Below, one piece after another: positions 16,538 through 25,564 of a stretch of 64,000 bases of DNA. The notes below the pieces were generated by a model. The model saw nothing but the letters and a program-made list of their open reading frames with translations, was not told the DNA's origin and did no database searches. The DNA lies in the NCBI RefSeq assembly GCF_900107435.1, contig NZ_FNPZ01000001.1, positions 778,960-842,959 on the forward strand. Reading direction: 5' to 3'. The position numbers and the translations under genes are program-made. This stretch comes from Herbiconiux ginsengi. GTDB lineage: Bacteria; Actinomycetota; Actinomycetes; Actinomycetales; Microbacteriaceae. Every line of letters starts with the position of its first letter. The stretch's first letter is position 1.

Positions 16538-17521
16538 GTGAGCGACGCACAGGAACACCACGACGAAGGCGCGAGCGATCTGGCCTCGCGGCTGGGGCTG
16601 GGACTCGCGGCGGTCGGCCGCCCCGCATACATCACGGTGGGCCGCGACGGTGACCTCGGGGCGGGCGAGGAGCGCAGCGTCGACGCCCTGCGCGAGCGCG
16701 CCCACGCGCTGCTCGACGCCGCCTGGTGGCTCGGCATCCGGTATGTGGACGCGGCACGCTCGTACGGCCTGGCCGAGCAGTTCCTCGGATCCTGGCTCGC
16801 CGCGCATCCGGGTCGCCGCGACGAACTCACCATCGGCTCGAAATGGGGTTACGCCTACGTCGGGGACTGGCGGATGGATGCTCCGGTGCACGAGCGCAAG
16901 GAGCACAGTCTCGCGATGCTCGACCGGCAGTGGCCCGAAACGCAGGAGGCGCTCGGCACGGTGCCCGACGTCTACCTCGTGCACTCGCTCACCCCCGACA
17001 GCCCGGTGCTCGGCGACCAGGCGCTGCTCGACCGCCTGCGCGAGCTCGCGGCCGGCGGGGTGCGCATCGGATTCTCCACCAGCGGCCCCGAGCAGGGCGC
17101 CGTGATCGACGCCGCGCTCGCCCTGCGCGACTCCCCGTTCTCGGCCGTGCAGAGCACCTGGAACCTGCTCGAGCAGTCGGCCGCTCCTGCCCTCGAGCGG
17201 GCCAACGACGCGCGCTGGCTCGTCGTGGTGAAAGAGGTGCTGGCCAACGGCCGGCTGAGCACGGAGGGTACGGAAAGCGGAGGCGAACCCGATGCCGCCG
17301 CTCTCGCCGCGCGCGACGAGCAGCCGCTCGAGGGCCTCGCCATCGGCGCCGCGGTGGCGCATCCGTGGGCCGACATCGTGTTGAGCGGGGCCGTCACTCG
17401 CAAGCAGTTGCGCGAGAACCTCGCCGCGAAGGCCCCGGCCGTCTCCGAGGAGCAGCTCGGGACCCTCGCTGAGCCGCCCGAGCGGTACTGGGCGGAGCGC
17501 GCCGCGCGCGAGTGGGCCTGA
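16538..17521 (+). CDS. Aldo/keto reductase
   Basis: A 327-residue NAD(P)H-dependent reductase of the AKR superfamily (galactose dehydrogenase/pyridoxal reductase-like branch). The catalytic tetrad is visible: Asp and Tyr in RYVDAARSYGLAEQFLG, Lys in TIGSKWGYAY, His in YLVHSLTPDSP. The substrate is unknown. I chose GTG 16538 because TACAGT (16525-16530) lies 7 bases upstream and the residues before it do not look coding. It ends before a bidirectional hairpin at 17530-17588. Confidence 0.85.
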   Translation: MSDAQEHHDEGASDLASRLGLGLAAVGRPAYITVGRDGDLGAGEERSVDALRERAHALLDAAWWLGIRYVDAARSYGLAEQFLGSWLAAHPGRRDELTIGSKWGYAYVGDWRMDAPVHERKEHSLAMLDRQWPETQEALGTVPDVYLVHSLTPDSPVLGDQALLDRLRELAAGGVRIGFSTSGPEQGAVIDAALALRDSPFSAVQSTWNLLEQSAAPALERANDARWLVVVKEVLANGRLSTEGTESGGEPDAAALAARDEQPLEGLAIGAAVAHPWADIVLSGAVTRKQLRENLAAKAPAVSEEQLGTLAEPPERYWAERAAREWA

Positions 17522-17529
17522 GGCGCGAT

Positions 17530-17588
17530 GCGGGGTAGCCGGTTTGGGCTACCCAGCAGGCCTTCAGGTCTCTTTTGCGCTACCCCGC
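17530..17588. terminator. Hairpin with two mutually exclusive folds between convergent genes
   Basis: GCGGGGTAGC (17530-17539) pairs with GCTACCCCGC (17579-17588), a perfect 10-bp stem. The same left arm can instead form a short hairpin GGGTAGCC (17533-17540) with GGCTACCC (17547-17554). The element lies between the aldo/keto reductase (+) and alcohol dehydrogenase (-) and includes a T-rich stretch TCTTTTG. Confidence 0.6.
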
Positions 17589-17604
17589 GGTCCCCCGAAG
17601 GGGC

Positions 17605-18654
17605 TCAGCGCAGGGTGGTGATGTCGATCACGAAGCGGTAGCGCACGTCGGAGGCCAGCACGCGCTCATAGGCCGCGTTGATGTCGTCGGCGCCGATGAG
17701 CTCGGTCTCGGGGGCGATGCCGTGCTCGGCGCAGAAGTCGAGCATCTCCTGGGTCTCGCCGATGCTGCCGATGCCCGATCCGGCGAACGAGCGACGGTTG
17801 CCGAACAGCGTGAAGACGTGGATCGGCAGCGCCTCGGGCGGCGCGCCGACGTTCACCAGGGTGCCGTCGAGGGCGAGCAGCGAGAGATAGGCGTCGAGGT
17901 CGATGACCGCGCTCACCGTGTTGATGATGAGGTCGAAGTTGTTCGCGAGCTGCTCGAAGGTGGCCGGGTCGCTGGTGGCGAAGTAGTGGTCGGCGCCGAG
18001 GCGCAGGCCGTCGTCCTTCTTGCTGAGCGTCTGCGAGAGCACGGTGACCTCGGCCCCCATCGCGTGGGCGATCTTCACGGCCATGTGGCCCAGGCCGCCG
18101 AGGCCGACGACGGCGACCTTCTTGCCGGGGCCTGCGTTCCAGTGGGCGAGCGGCGAGTAGGTGGTGATGCCGGCGCACAGCAGCGGCGCGGCGGCCTCGA
18201 AGGGGATGTTCTCGGGCACCCGCAGCACGAAGTCCTCATCGACCACCACGTGGGTGGAGTAGCCGCCCTGCGTGATGGTGCCGTCGCGGTCGACCGAGCC
18301 GTAGGTTCCGGTGTTGCCCTTCAGGCAGTACTGCTCCTGGCCGGCGAGACAGTTCACGCACTCCCGGCAGGAGTTCACCATGCAGCCCACGCCCACGCGG
18401 TCGCCGACCTCGTGGCCGGCGACCTCGGAGCCGACCTCGGTGACGAAGCCCACGATCTCGTGGCCGACGGTCAGAGGGTACTGCTGAGGCCCCCAGTCGC
18501 CACGCACCGTGTGGATGTCGGAGTGGCAGATCCCGGCGTAGGCGATCTCGATCAGCACGTCCTTCGGACCGAGGTCGCGGCGCTGGATGGTGGTGCGGAT
18601 GAGGGGTTCGGTGGCAGAGGGCGCGGCGTAGGCGTTCACAGTAAGCATCGACAT
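17605..18654 (-). CDS. Zinc-dependent NAD(P) alcohol dehydrogenase
   Basis: A 349-residue medium-chain dehydrogenase. The catalytic zinc residues lie in [13 protein letters not shown] and VGHEIVGFV; the structural zinc is bound by the four Cys of the [20 protein letters not shown] loop; the Rossmann motif is [13 protein letters not shown]. The pattern is that of the cinnamyl-alcohol-dehydrogenase-like (YahK/AdhC) branch, which reduces a broad range of aldehydes with NADPH. The start is ATG 18654 (ATG 18648 is also possible). The divergent Xre regulator probably controls it. Confidence 0.9.
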   Translation of the reverse strand: MSMLTVNAYAAPSATEPLIRTTIQRRDLGPKDVLIEIAYAGICHSDIHTVRGDWGPQQYPLTVGHEIVGFVTEVGSEVAGHEVGDRVGVGCMVNSCRECVNCLAGQEQYCLKGNTGTYGSVDRDGTITQGGYSTHVVVDEDFVLRVPENIPFEAAAPLLCAGITTYSPLAHWNAGPGKKVAVVGLGGLGHMAVKIAHAMGAEVTVLSQTLSKKDDGLRLGADHYFATSDPATFEQLANNFDLIINTVSAVIDLDAYLSLLALDGTLVNVGAPPEALPIHVFTLFGNRRSFAGSGIGSIGETQEMLDFCAEHGIAPETELIGADDINAAYERVLASDVRYRFVIDITTLR

Positions 18655-18750
18655 CCATTCAACCGTGTCGAGAAGGATGCTGGGAGACACTGTCGTGACG
18701 GTTAACGGCAGTACCTCCCTGCGCCCGGGCCACGGGCGTACCGTGGTGCG

Positions 18751-19671
18751 GTGACCAATCAGCAGGACGTGCGCGAGTTCCTCGGGTCGCGCCGCGCGCG
18801 GATCACGCCCGAGCAGGCGGGGCTGCCGACCTTCGGCGGCACGCGCCGGGTGCCGGGCCTCCGCCGCACCGAGGTGGCGATGCTCGCCGGAGTGAGCCCC
18901 GAGTACTACACGCGACTCGAGCGCGGCAATCTCGCCGGAGTCTCCGAGAACGTGCTCGAAGGCGTGGCGCGAGCCCTCTCGCTCGACGAGGCCGAGCGAG
19001 CGCACCTGTTCGATCTGGCGAGAGCCGCGAGCGCCGGGCCGATGCGCGCGCGACGCAAGCCGCAGCCGCACGTGCGGCCGAGCATCCAGCGCATCCTCGA
19101 CGCCATCACCGAAGCGCCCGCGTTCATCCGCAACGGGCGATTCGACGTGCTGGCCGAGAACGCGCTCGGCAGTGCGCTCTACGCCCCGCTCAACGAGAGC
19201 CCGGAGCGGCCGGTGAACCACGCGCGCTACATCTTCCTCGACCCGAACGCGCCCTCCTTCTGGGGCGACTGGGAGCGGGTGACCCGCGACACGGTCGCCG
19301 TCCTGCGGGCCGAGGCGGGGCGCGACCCCTACGACCGCGGGCTCACCGACCTGATCGGCGAGTTGTCGACGCGCAGCGAGCTGTTCCGCATGCTGTGGGC
19401 GGCGCACGATGTGCAGTTCCACCGGAGCGGCACCAAGGTGTTCCACCATCCGGTCGTCGGAGAGCTCGAACTCGCCTACGAGGGGTTCGACCTGACCGCC
19501 GACCCGGGGCTGACCCTGCTCACCTACAGCGCCGAGCCGGGAACACCGTCGGCGGACGCGCTGAACCTGCTCGCGACCTGGGCGGCGACGCAGCGCAGCG
19601 AGCGGTCGTCGTCATCAGTGTCGTCGTCGGCGGGCACGGATGCCTCGACCGCTGCCGAGACCCAGGCCTGA
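18751..19671 (+). CDS. Xre-family regulator with MmyB-like ligand-binding domain
   Basis: A 306-residue regulator. Residues about 8-75 form a helix-turn-helix ([20 protein letters not shown] followed by [20 protein letters not shown]). The remainder matches the MmyB-like PAS-fold domain ([17 protein letters not shown], then [20 protein letters not shown]), which binds small or fatty ligands. Such genes usually sit divergent from an oxidoreductase they repress, as here. The start is GTG 18751, with TACCGT (18739-18744) 6 bases upstream and no ribosome site. Confidence 0.9.
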   Translation: MTNQQDVREFLGSRRARITPEQAGLPTFGGTRRVPGLRRTEVAMLAGVSPEYYTRLERGNLAGVSENVLEGVARALSLDEAERAHLFDLARAASAGPMRARRKPQPHVRPSIQRILDAITEAPAFIRNGRFDVLAENALGSALYAPLNESPERPVNHARYIFLDPNAPSFWGDWERVTRDTVAVLRAEAGRDPYDRGLTDLIGELSTRSELFRMLWAAHDVQFHRSGTKVFHHPVVGELELAYEGFDLTADPGLTLLTYSAEPGTPSADALNLLATWAATQRSERSSSSVSSSAGTDASTAAETQA

Positions 19672-19917
19672 GCGGCGCCCGGCCGCACCACGCCGCGAAC
19701 CCCGCACTGGAGGTTGCCGAACGGGGGTGGCCGTTTTCGGCGACCGGAGCACACGGCCAAGTACCGCGATCGGCGGTTTCGAGCCGGCGAGAACGTCAAA
19801 GACGCGTTCAAGCACTGAGCCGGTCGGATGAGGGACACGACTGCGGCTGCTGGCCGACACGCACGTTCCTGACCCTGACCGCCGAGGCCGGGTCACTCCA
19901 CGACATCCCCCTCGTCG
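19672..19917. other. Intergenic stretch with a likely terminator hairpin
   Basis: No convincing gene lies in this 246-base stretch. A hairpin (GGTTGCCGAACGG at 19712-19724 against CCGTTTTCGGCGACC at 19731-19745, with a two-T bulge) lies 40 bases past the Xre regulator stop and is a plausible terminator. Beyond that I see nothing. Confidence 0.5.
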
Positions 19918-20043
19918 ATGCGGTCGACGGCGGGCCGAACGTCGGCAGGATTCATCGTGGGCGTGATGCTCGCCGTCGGCGGCGCGGTTCTGAGCCTCGC
20001 CCACCTCTTCTTGTTCCGCCGCGACTCTCCGGGGCGCCAGTAG
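19918..20043 (+). CDS. Possible 41-residue membrane peptide
   Basis: ATG 19918 opens a short frame ending at TAG 20041-20043. The product has a basic N-terminus (MRSTAGRTSA), one membrane segment (GFIVGVMLAVGGAVLSLAHL) and a basic tail (RRDSPGRQ), the layout of many actinobacterial small membrane proteins. There is no clear ribosome site. It could be chance, but GC-rich random frames seldom give so clean a topology. Confidence 0.4.
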   Translation: MRSTAGRTSAGFIVGVMLAVGGAVLSLAHLFLFRRDSPGRQ

Positions 20044-20127
20044 TCCGAGGTTCGCGCGACTCGCGAATCCGCCACCGATCCTCGTTCAGCCGATGCGGTG
20101 GGGGCCGGAGAGGCCGATGCTGGAACG

Positions 20128-20874
20128 ATGACACGTCCTGACGCCACCGAGGCAGTCGTGCACGCCGGCCGCGAGCACGGCAACGACGCGCCGTTCGTGA
20201 TCGTTCCGGGCATCGGGATGTCGCATCGCTACAGCATCCGGCTGCACGACGAGCTCGCGCGCACGGCGACCGTGCTCTCGCTCGATCTGCCCGGATTCGG
20301 CGACCGGCCGAAGCCGGCCGGCCCGATGTCGGTGCCCGACTACGCCCGCGTCGTCGCACAAGCCCTCGACGACCGGCAGACCGGCCGCGTGGTACTCATC
20401 GGCCATTCGATGGGAGCACAGTTCTCCGTCGAGCTGGCACGCCGGCGGCCGGGTCTCGTGGAACGGCTCGTGCTCGTGGCACCGGTCGCCGATCCGCACC
20501 GCCGCACCACACTGCAGCAGAGCCTCGATCTGCTGCACGACCTCGTGCTCGAGACGCCGTCGGCCGCCGCGATCGTCACGGCCGACTACCTGCGCACCGG
20601 CCCGCGCTGGTTCTTCGCCGAGGTGCGGGCGCTCCTCGCCTACCGCACCGAGGAGGCCATCGCCGGGGTCGCTTGCCCGGTGCTCGTGATGCGCGGCGAG
20701 AACGATCCGATCGCCCGCCGCGGCTGGTGCTACGACCTGGCCCACCGGGCCGCCGACGGCCGCCTGGTCGAGATCGACAAGGCCGCGCACGTGCCGCAAC
20801 ACACCGCGACGCACCACGTCGCCCGCGCCATCCTGGCGTTCACCGCTCGAGACGCGTACAGCGCACCGCGATGA
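20128..20874 (+). CDS. Alpha/beta-fold hydrolase
   Basis: A 248-residue hydrolase. The oxyanion/N-terminal loop is VIVPGIGMSHRY, the nucleophile elbow is IGHSMGAQF (Ser), the acid is in VMRGENDPIA and the catalytic His is in DKAAHVPQHTATH. The substrate is unknown. GATGCT (20116-20121) lies 6 bases before ATG 20128, suggesting leaderless expression. The stop overlaps the start of the next hydrolase (ATGA), so the pair forms an operon. Confidence 0.85.
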   Translation: MTRPDATEAVVHAGREHGNDAPFVIVPGIGMSHRYSIRLHDELARTATVLSLDLPGFGDRPKPAGPMSVPDYARVVAQALDDRQTGRVVLIGHSMGAQFSVELARRRPGLVERLVLVAPVADPHRRTTLQQSLDLLHDLVLETPSAAAIVTADYLRTGPRWFFAEVRALLAYRTEEAIAGVACPVLVMRGENDPIARRGWCYDLAHRAADGRLVEIDKAAHVPQHTATHHVARAILAFTARDAYSAPR

Positions 20875-21551
20875 CGATCCGCTGGCGGGATCGCGCCGGA
20901 TGGTGGATGAGGGACTACCTCACCGCGACCGGCCTCCTCCTCGGCGGTATCACCTCGCGCGACGACCCGCGCGACTACCGTTCCGGCACGGGGCGGCCAT
21001 GCGTCGTCATCCCCGGCGTGTACGAGACCTGGCATTTCATGCGGCCGATCGTCGAGGCGTTGCACGACCGCGGGCATCCGGTCTTCGTGGTCACCGATCT
21101 CGGTCACAACCGCCGTCCGGTGCTCGACAGCGCCGAACTCGTGACCCGGTTCGTGACCGAGCGCGGGCTCGACGACGTGTTCGTCGCCGCCCACAGCAAG
21201 GGCGGCCTGATCGGCAAGTACGCGATGCTGAAGCTCGATCCCGATCGCCGGCTCGTGCGGATGGTCGCGATCGCCACCCCCTTCTCGGGCAGTCGCTACG
21301 CCGAGTGGGCCCCGAACCGCACGTTGCGCGCGTTCCGGGCGAGCGACCCGATCACGTCGGCACTGGCGGCCGAAGACGCGGTGAACGACCGCATCACCTC
21401 GGTCTACGGCGTGTTCGACCCGATCATCCCGGAGAGCAGCGTGCTGCCGGGCGCTCGGAACATCGAGCTGCCGAGCGGAGGCCACTTCCAGGTGCTCCGC
21501 CACCCGCGCACGATCGCGATCGCCGTCGCCGCTGCGGCGGCCCCCGCGTGA
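20871..21551 (+). CDS. Esterase/lipase-like alpha/beta hydrolase
   Basis: A 226-residue protein that resembles the triacylglycerol-lipase/PGAP1-like branch: CVVIPGVYETWHFMRPIVEA near the N-terminus, the nucleophile elbow AAHSKGGLIGKYAML (Ser), then VAIATPFSGS and a C-terminal His in LPSGGHFQVLRHP. No signal peptide is visible, so it is probably cytoplasmic. ATG 20871 overlaps the stop of the preceding hydrolase, indicating coupled translation and perhaps successive steps on one ester. Confidence 0.82.
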   Translation: MTIRWRDRAGWWMRDYLTATGLLLGGITSRDDPRDYRSGTGRPCVVIPGVYETWHFMRPIVEALHDRGHPVFVVTDLGHNRRPVLDSAELVTRFVTERGLDDVFVAAHSKGGLIGKYAMLKLDPDRRLVRMVAIATPFSGSRYAEWAPNRTLRAFRASDPITSALAAEDAVNDRITSVYGVFDPIIPESSVLPGARNIELPSGGHFQVLRHPRTIAIAVAAAAAPA

Positions 21552-21565
21552 TCGGTGCGGCGCCG

Positions 21566-24103
21566 TCAGTCGTTCCGCAGCGACGCCGGCTGCAGCGCGG
21601 TCTCGAGTTCTGACCGCATCCTGATTCCGAGCTTCTTGTACACCCGCTGGAGGTGCGTCTCCACCGTGCGAACGGAGAGCACGAGCCGCTCCGCGATGCC
21701 GCGATTGGAGAGGCCGGATGCGGCGAGCCGAGCGATCTCGGCCTCCCGCTCCGACAACGGCTCCTCCGGCGACTCCTCCTGCCACGACAGATGCGGCAGA
21801 CGGTCGATGCCGAAGAGCGCGAGCTGATCGTCTCTCAACCGCGCCGAGGCCGCCGCGCGCCGCAGCTCGCCCGTCGCGGCGTCGATCCGCGCGGCACGGG
21901 CGAACGCCTCCGCCGCGACCATGTGCATGTCGATGCCGGCGGCGGCCAGGGCGATCTCGTCGAACTCTGCCGCCAGCTGCCGCGCCACCGCCGATCCTTC
22001 GGTCCAGCCGGCCGCTTCGAGGTCTTCGAGATCGGCGACGGCGTGAGCGTTCCGCGCGAGGAGCGAGAAGTAGACGCCCTCGACGCGCTCGGCGAGCTCG
22101 TCGATCCTCGGCACGATGGCCCTGGCGTTGCCGGCACGAGCGGCTTCGACCAGCATGCCGAGCGAGGCCGTGACGTATCCGGTGGCGTCGAATTCCTCGA
22201 CCGCCCTCCGGAAGCTCTCGGCGGCCTCCTCCGTGCGCCCCGACGAGATGTGTATCCAGCCCTCGGCCTGCCGGACCTTGCCGGTCAGCCCGATCATGGA
22301 GACGGATGCGTCGAGTGCGGGCGCGAGCGCCGCCCAGGCGGCGGCCTCGTCGCCCTGGTGCGCCAGAGCCGTCGCGAGGTCGGTGTGGATGACCAGGGCC
22401 GACCGGGTGCGCCCGATCCGCCGCATGATCTCGATCGCGTTCTGCAATTCCGCGATGGCCTCCGGCACATGGCCGGCCGTGATCTGCAAGCCCCCGATCG
22501 TCCACCCGCAGATCGCCTGCGCCTCCCACTGCCCGAACGATCCCGCCGCGTCTTTGAAGGCTCTGATGAGGGCTATTCCGTCCATCACCCGACCGTCCCA
22601 CTCGCAGAGGTAGGCCCGGGCGTGCTGGATGCGGGACGTGTCCGCTCCGAGCCCGACCAGGATGCGCTCCGCCGAGTCCAATCCCTCCCGCGCCTCGCTG
22701 AGGCGGCCCTCCAACATCACCGCCCCGGCGATCACGCACTCCGCCTGGGCGCGTTCTTCGCCGTCGAGCACGTCCAGCGCCGGCCGCAGGAGATGCGCGG
22801 CACCGACCAGGTCGTTCAGGGCGAAGAGCAGGAAGCCGCGCCGCGCCGATGCCCAGGCCGTGTCGGCACGGACGATCGACGCGAGGAGATCCGGCACGTC
22901 GTCGACGTGGCCGACCGCGTGCCAGAGCAGACCCGCGAGCATCTCCCCCCGCTGGAGGTCGTCTTCTGCCATCACGGCGATCCGCTGAAGCCGCGCCCGG
23001 GCCGCCTCGGTGTCGCCGATCTGCATCTCGGCCGCGGCCAGCGCGGTCTCCGCGTCGAAGCCACCGCCTCGCTCGACGGCGGCGGTCGCGATCCGGTGCG
23101 AGAGGGCGATGTCGGGCGAGCGGAGGGATGCACGGGCCGCGCGCGTGAGCACCTCGCCATCGAGCGGCCGGCCGAGGGCGAGCGAATGTTTCGCGAACGT
23201 GACGCACTCGGCCGGCCGCAGCCTCGCCGGCGGCACCGCGCCCAAGACGTCGACGATGCCCGTGGTCAGCCGACGCCGCCGCATGACTCCGAGCGACGCA
23301 GGAAGGAGGAGTTCGAGCAGTCCGTCGCGCAACCGGATGCGCACTCCGTCGTCGTCGCGCCCCTCCACCGTGCCCGCGTCTTCGAGCGCTTCGAGTTCGA
23401 GCTCGACGGAACCCTCCACGTCGAGCGACCGCAGGATCTCCGCCAGAGTCTGCTGCGTACTGTCCGGGGTCAGGGCGATGACGTCGGTCAAGGTCTCGGC
23501 GACCGAAGAGCGCTCGTCACCCCTCCTCACGCGACTCACGAGGGCGCGGTGGACGTGCACGCTCGGCTGCCACGCGCGCGCGGCGGTGCGCCACGGCCGG
23601 CCGGGATCCGGCCGTTCGAGATACCCGTCGCGACGCGCGTCGTCGAGCGAGAGGAGCAACGCGACCAGGTCCGATCCTCCGCGGCTCGGGATGAACTGCG
23701 CGACGGCCTCGACGTCCAAGGGGCCACCCAGGTGGTTCTCGGCGATGCTCAGCAGGTCGACAGCCGTGCGCTCGGGCAGATCGATGAGCACCACGGAGCC
23801 GTCGTTCCACAGGGCTTCCACGGGGCGAGTGAGCGGGGCGTGGGCGGTGACGGCGGCGAGGGGCACCATCGACCCGCTCGCGATGGCGCGAGCCAGGCGC
23901 TCGGCCTGATCATCGTCCAGTTCGTCGATCGCGCCGCCGACGCGCACCCGCTGCCGCGTCTTCTCGTCGAGGCGGGCCAGCACGGCGCGCATGAGCGTGG
24001 TGCGACCCGAGCCGCGGGCGCCCCGGATGAACACCCCCACCCCGCTCTCGAGCGCCCTCTGGGCGATCGCCAGACTGTCGTCGGCCTCGCGACGGCCGCT
24101 CAC
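21566..24103 (-). CDS. Large LuxR-family regulator with degenerate P-loop (LAL-like)
   Basis: An 845-residue regulator. Residues 27-36 are a Walker-A-like loop, GARGSGRTT, in which Arg replaces the usual Lys. The middle 500 residues are helical repeats of the MalT/LAL type. Residues about 775-840 form the LuxR helix-turn-helix (LSEREAEIARLAASGLSNRG, then SVRTVETHLQRVYKKLGI). It converges with the hydrolase pair and may regulate it. The Lys-to-Arg change makes ATP hydrolysis uncertain. The start is ATG 24103; GTG starts a little inside are possible. Confidence 0.88.
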   Translation of the reverse strand: MSGRREADDSLAIAQRALESGVGVFIRGARGSGRTTLMRAVLARLDEKTRQRVRVGGAIDELDDDQAERLARAIASGSMVPLAAVTAHAPLTRPVEALWNDGSVVLIDLPERTAVDLLSIAENHLGGPLDVEAVAQFIPSRGGSDLVALLLSLDDARRDGYLERPDPGRPWRTAARAWQPSVHVHRALVSRVRRGDERSSVAETLTDVIALTPDSTQQTLAEILRSLDVEGSVELELEALEDAGTVEGRDDDGVRIRLRDGLLELLLPASLGVMRRRRLTTGIVDVLGAVPPARLRPAECVTFAKHSLALGRPLDGEVLTRAARASLRSPDIALSHRIATAAVERGGGFDAETALAAAEMQIGDTEAARARLQRIAVMAEDDLQRGEMLAGLLWHAVGHVDDVPDLLASIVRADTAWASARRGFLLFALNDLVGAAHLLRPALDVLDGEERAQAECVIAGAVMLEGRLSEAREGLDSAERILVGLGADTSRIQHARAYLCEWDGRVMDGIALIRAFKDAAGSFGQWEAQAICGWTIGGLQITAGHVPEAIAELQNAIEIMRRIGRTRSALVIHTDLATALAHQGDEAAAWAALAPALDASVSMIGLTGKVRQAEGWIHISSGRTEEAAESFRRAVEEFDATGYVTASLGMLVEAARAGNARAIVPRIDELAERVEGVYFSLLARNAHAVADLEDLEAAGWTEGSAVARQLAAEFDEIALAAAGIDMHMVAAEAFARAARIDAATGELRRAAASARLRDDQLALFGIDRLPHLSWQEESPEEPLSEREAEIARLAASGLSNRGIAERLVLSVRTVETHLQRVYKKLGIRMRSELETALQPASLRND

Positions 24104-24194
24104 CTAGGCGCTCCTTGCGGTCATCCCCGTCACAAGTCCTCTTTCTACTACGGATCAGAGGCCGTTTCCACTACCGCTCGGCGCGCGAGGAGGC

Positions 24195-24380
24195 TCAGGC
24201 CGCCTGGGTGCTTCCCCACCGCGCCCGGAGGAAGGAGCCCACGAAGACGTTGACGATGAGCGGCACCACCAAGAAGATCGCGAGTCCGACCGATCCGTCG
24301 TCGGTGGTGCGGAACAACAGCAGTGCCGCGGCCGCCAGCACCCCGCCGCCGATCGAGGTGAGTGTCGCGCGACGCCGCAC
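24195..24380 (-). CDS. Small two-segment membrane protein (start uncertain)
   Basis: If GTG 24380 is the start, the product has 61 residues: a basic N-terminus (MRRRATLTS) and two membrane helices (IGGGVLAAAALLLF and GLAIFLVVPLIVNVFVGSFL). It follows the PadR gene, the usual place for a small membrane target gene. Upstream in the same frame the sequence (TREERHDAAVRRR) still looks coding. The best ribosome site (AGAAG) and ATG (24391) are in another frame, so a one-base shift near the start is possible. Confidence 0.6.
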   Translation of the reverse strand: MRRRATLTSIGGGVLAAAALLLFRTTDDGSVGLAIFLVVPLIVNVFVGSFLRARWGSTQAA

Positions 24381-24440
24381 CGCCGCGTCATGTCGTTCTT
24401 CTCTCGTCGAGACGGTTCGGTGGGTGATTCCTGCCGCTCG

Positions 24441-24755
24441 TCAGTCGGGGCCGGTGACACGGTCGACGGCCGACGCGAACGGCTCCCACTGGCGGCGGAA
24501 CTGGTCGAGTTGATCGCGGCCCGCCTCGGTGAGCGTGTAGTACTTGCGCGGCCGCGCGGAGTCGGACTCGTCGGCGTGCGCGACGATCAGGCGTTGATCG
24601 CGCAGCCGCCCGAGCAAGGGGTAGAGGGTGCCGATGCTGCCGATCAGCCCCTGTTCGACCAGGTGCTCGGAGATCTTCCAGCCGTAGGCGGGTGCCCGGC
24701 GCAGGATGCCGAGCACGCAGTACTCGACGACACCCTTCCGCAACTGGGCACCCAC
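24441..24755 (-). CDS. PadR-family transcriptional regulator
   Basis: A 104-residue winged-helix regulator of the short PadR class: QLRKGVVEYCVLGILRRAPA, YGWKISEHL, GTLYPLLGRLRDQRLI (recognition helix and wing), then PRKYYTLTEAGRDQLDQF. I place the start at GTG 24755. The frame extends to 24830, but that part runs through a palindromic operator (24758-24806) and would be longer than the family. The small membrane protein downstream is the likely target; the methyltransferase upstream may share control. Confidence 0.88.
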   Translation of the reverse strand: MGAQLRKGVVEYCVLGILRRAPAYGWKISEHLVEQGLIGSIGTLYPLLGRLRDQRLIVAHADESDSARPRKYYTLTEAGRDQLDQFRRQWEPFASAVDRVTGPD

Positions 24756-24757
24756 AT

Positions 24758-24806
24758 CGCTTGTCGTGCATTGCAGCAGATGCTGTCGTGCACGATACGA
24801 CAAGCG
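24758..24806. promoter_or_regulatory. Nested palindromes upstream of padR (probable PadR operator)
   Basis: CGCTTGTCGT (24758-24767) and ACGACAAGCG (24797-24806) are perfect inverted arms. Between them lie a perfect TCGTGCACGA palindrome (24786-24795) and a second TGTCGTGCA copy in direct orientation. The cluster sits directly before the padR start in the gap after the methyltransferase gene, where a self-regulating PadR would bind. Confidence 0.6.
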
Positions 24807-24813
24807 CCGCACC

Positions 24814-25494
24814 TCACACCCGAGCGACACCCGCGATCTGGGTGTTGAACGGGAGGAACGGCGTGTGCACGCGATAGCGTTCGATCGCGACGCGCCCGAA
24901 TCCGGCGGAACGGATGGCGCCCTCGAGGTCGCGTTCGCACGAGCAGCCCTCGAAGGTCCAGGCCCATGGCCGGCGCAGCAGGCGTTGCGCGAGCCGGGTC
25001 GGCGTGCCGGCCGCGGCCGCCACGTGCTCGACGAAGCGGAAGGTTCCGCCGGGTCGCAGGATGCGGCGGATCTCGGCGAGCACGACGTCCGGATCGCCCA
25101 CGGAGCAGAGCACGAGCGAGGAGATGACGGTGTCGACGCTGTGATCGGGCAGCCCCGTGCTCTCGGCCATCCGCTCCCGCAGGTCGAGGCGCACGCCGTG
25201 CCCGCGCGCCGAGTCCTGAAGCCGCCCGTGCATGTAGCGATTCGGTTCGATGGCGACCAGCACGCCGCCCCGCGGCAGGTAGCGGAGGTTGGCGCCGACC
25301 CCGGGGCCGATCTCGACGACCTCGCGGGGGAGCCCGGCGAACACCCGCCGCTTCTGCCCGCGGAGGCTCCGCTCCAGGTACGGGCCGACCGCGCGGAAGA
25401 ACGCGGCGTTGAAAGGGCCTCGGCCGCTGTGCAGCTCGAATCCGGCCGCCGAGCCTCCGCTCGGTGTGGAGGTGGTTTCTGTCGTGTCGCTCAT
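24814..25494 (-). CDS. Class I SAM-dependent methyltransferase
   Basis: A 226-residue methyltransferase. Motif I is REVVEIGPGVGANLRYLP (about residues 58-75), motif II acidic end is VAIEPNRYM, and the later ILRPGGTFRFVEHV is motif IV/V of the UbiE/phosphatidylethanolamine-methylase-like group. The C-terminus FNTQIAGVARV is also typical of that group. The acceptor is unknown. It starts at ATG 25494 and lies upstream of padR on the same strand. Confidence 0.85.
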   Translation of the reverse strand: MSDTTETTSTPSGGSAAGFELHSGRGPFNAAFFRAVGPYLERSLRGQKRRVFAGLPREVVEIGPGVGANLRYLPRGGVLVAIEPNRYMHGRLQDSARGHGVRLDLRERMAESTGLPDHSVDTVISSLVLCSVGDPDVVLAEIRRILRPGGTFRFVEHVAAAAGTPTRLAQRLLRRPWAWTFEGCSCERDLEGAIRSAGFGRVAIERYRVHTPFLPFNTQIAGVARV

Positions 25495-25564
25495 GGTCGC
25501 TCCAGCAGGGGGTCGTGGATCTCCCCAGCGTGCGGCAGAGCGGCCGGTCGTGTCAGGCGGGGAA

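Noticed and set aside
21653-24253. Very long open frame on the plus strand opposite the LuxR regulator (also 2033-3730, 3890-5809 and 5842-7470)
   Set aside because: High GC leaves antisense frames without stops. Their translations are Arg/His/Gly-rich with no domain, while the opposite strand encodes recognisable proteins.
24756-24830. Longer PadR protein starting at ATG 24830
   Set aside because: The extra 25 residues run through the palindromic operator, exceed the usual family length, and a GTG at 24755 gives the standard PadR N-terminus.
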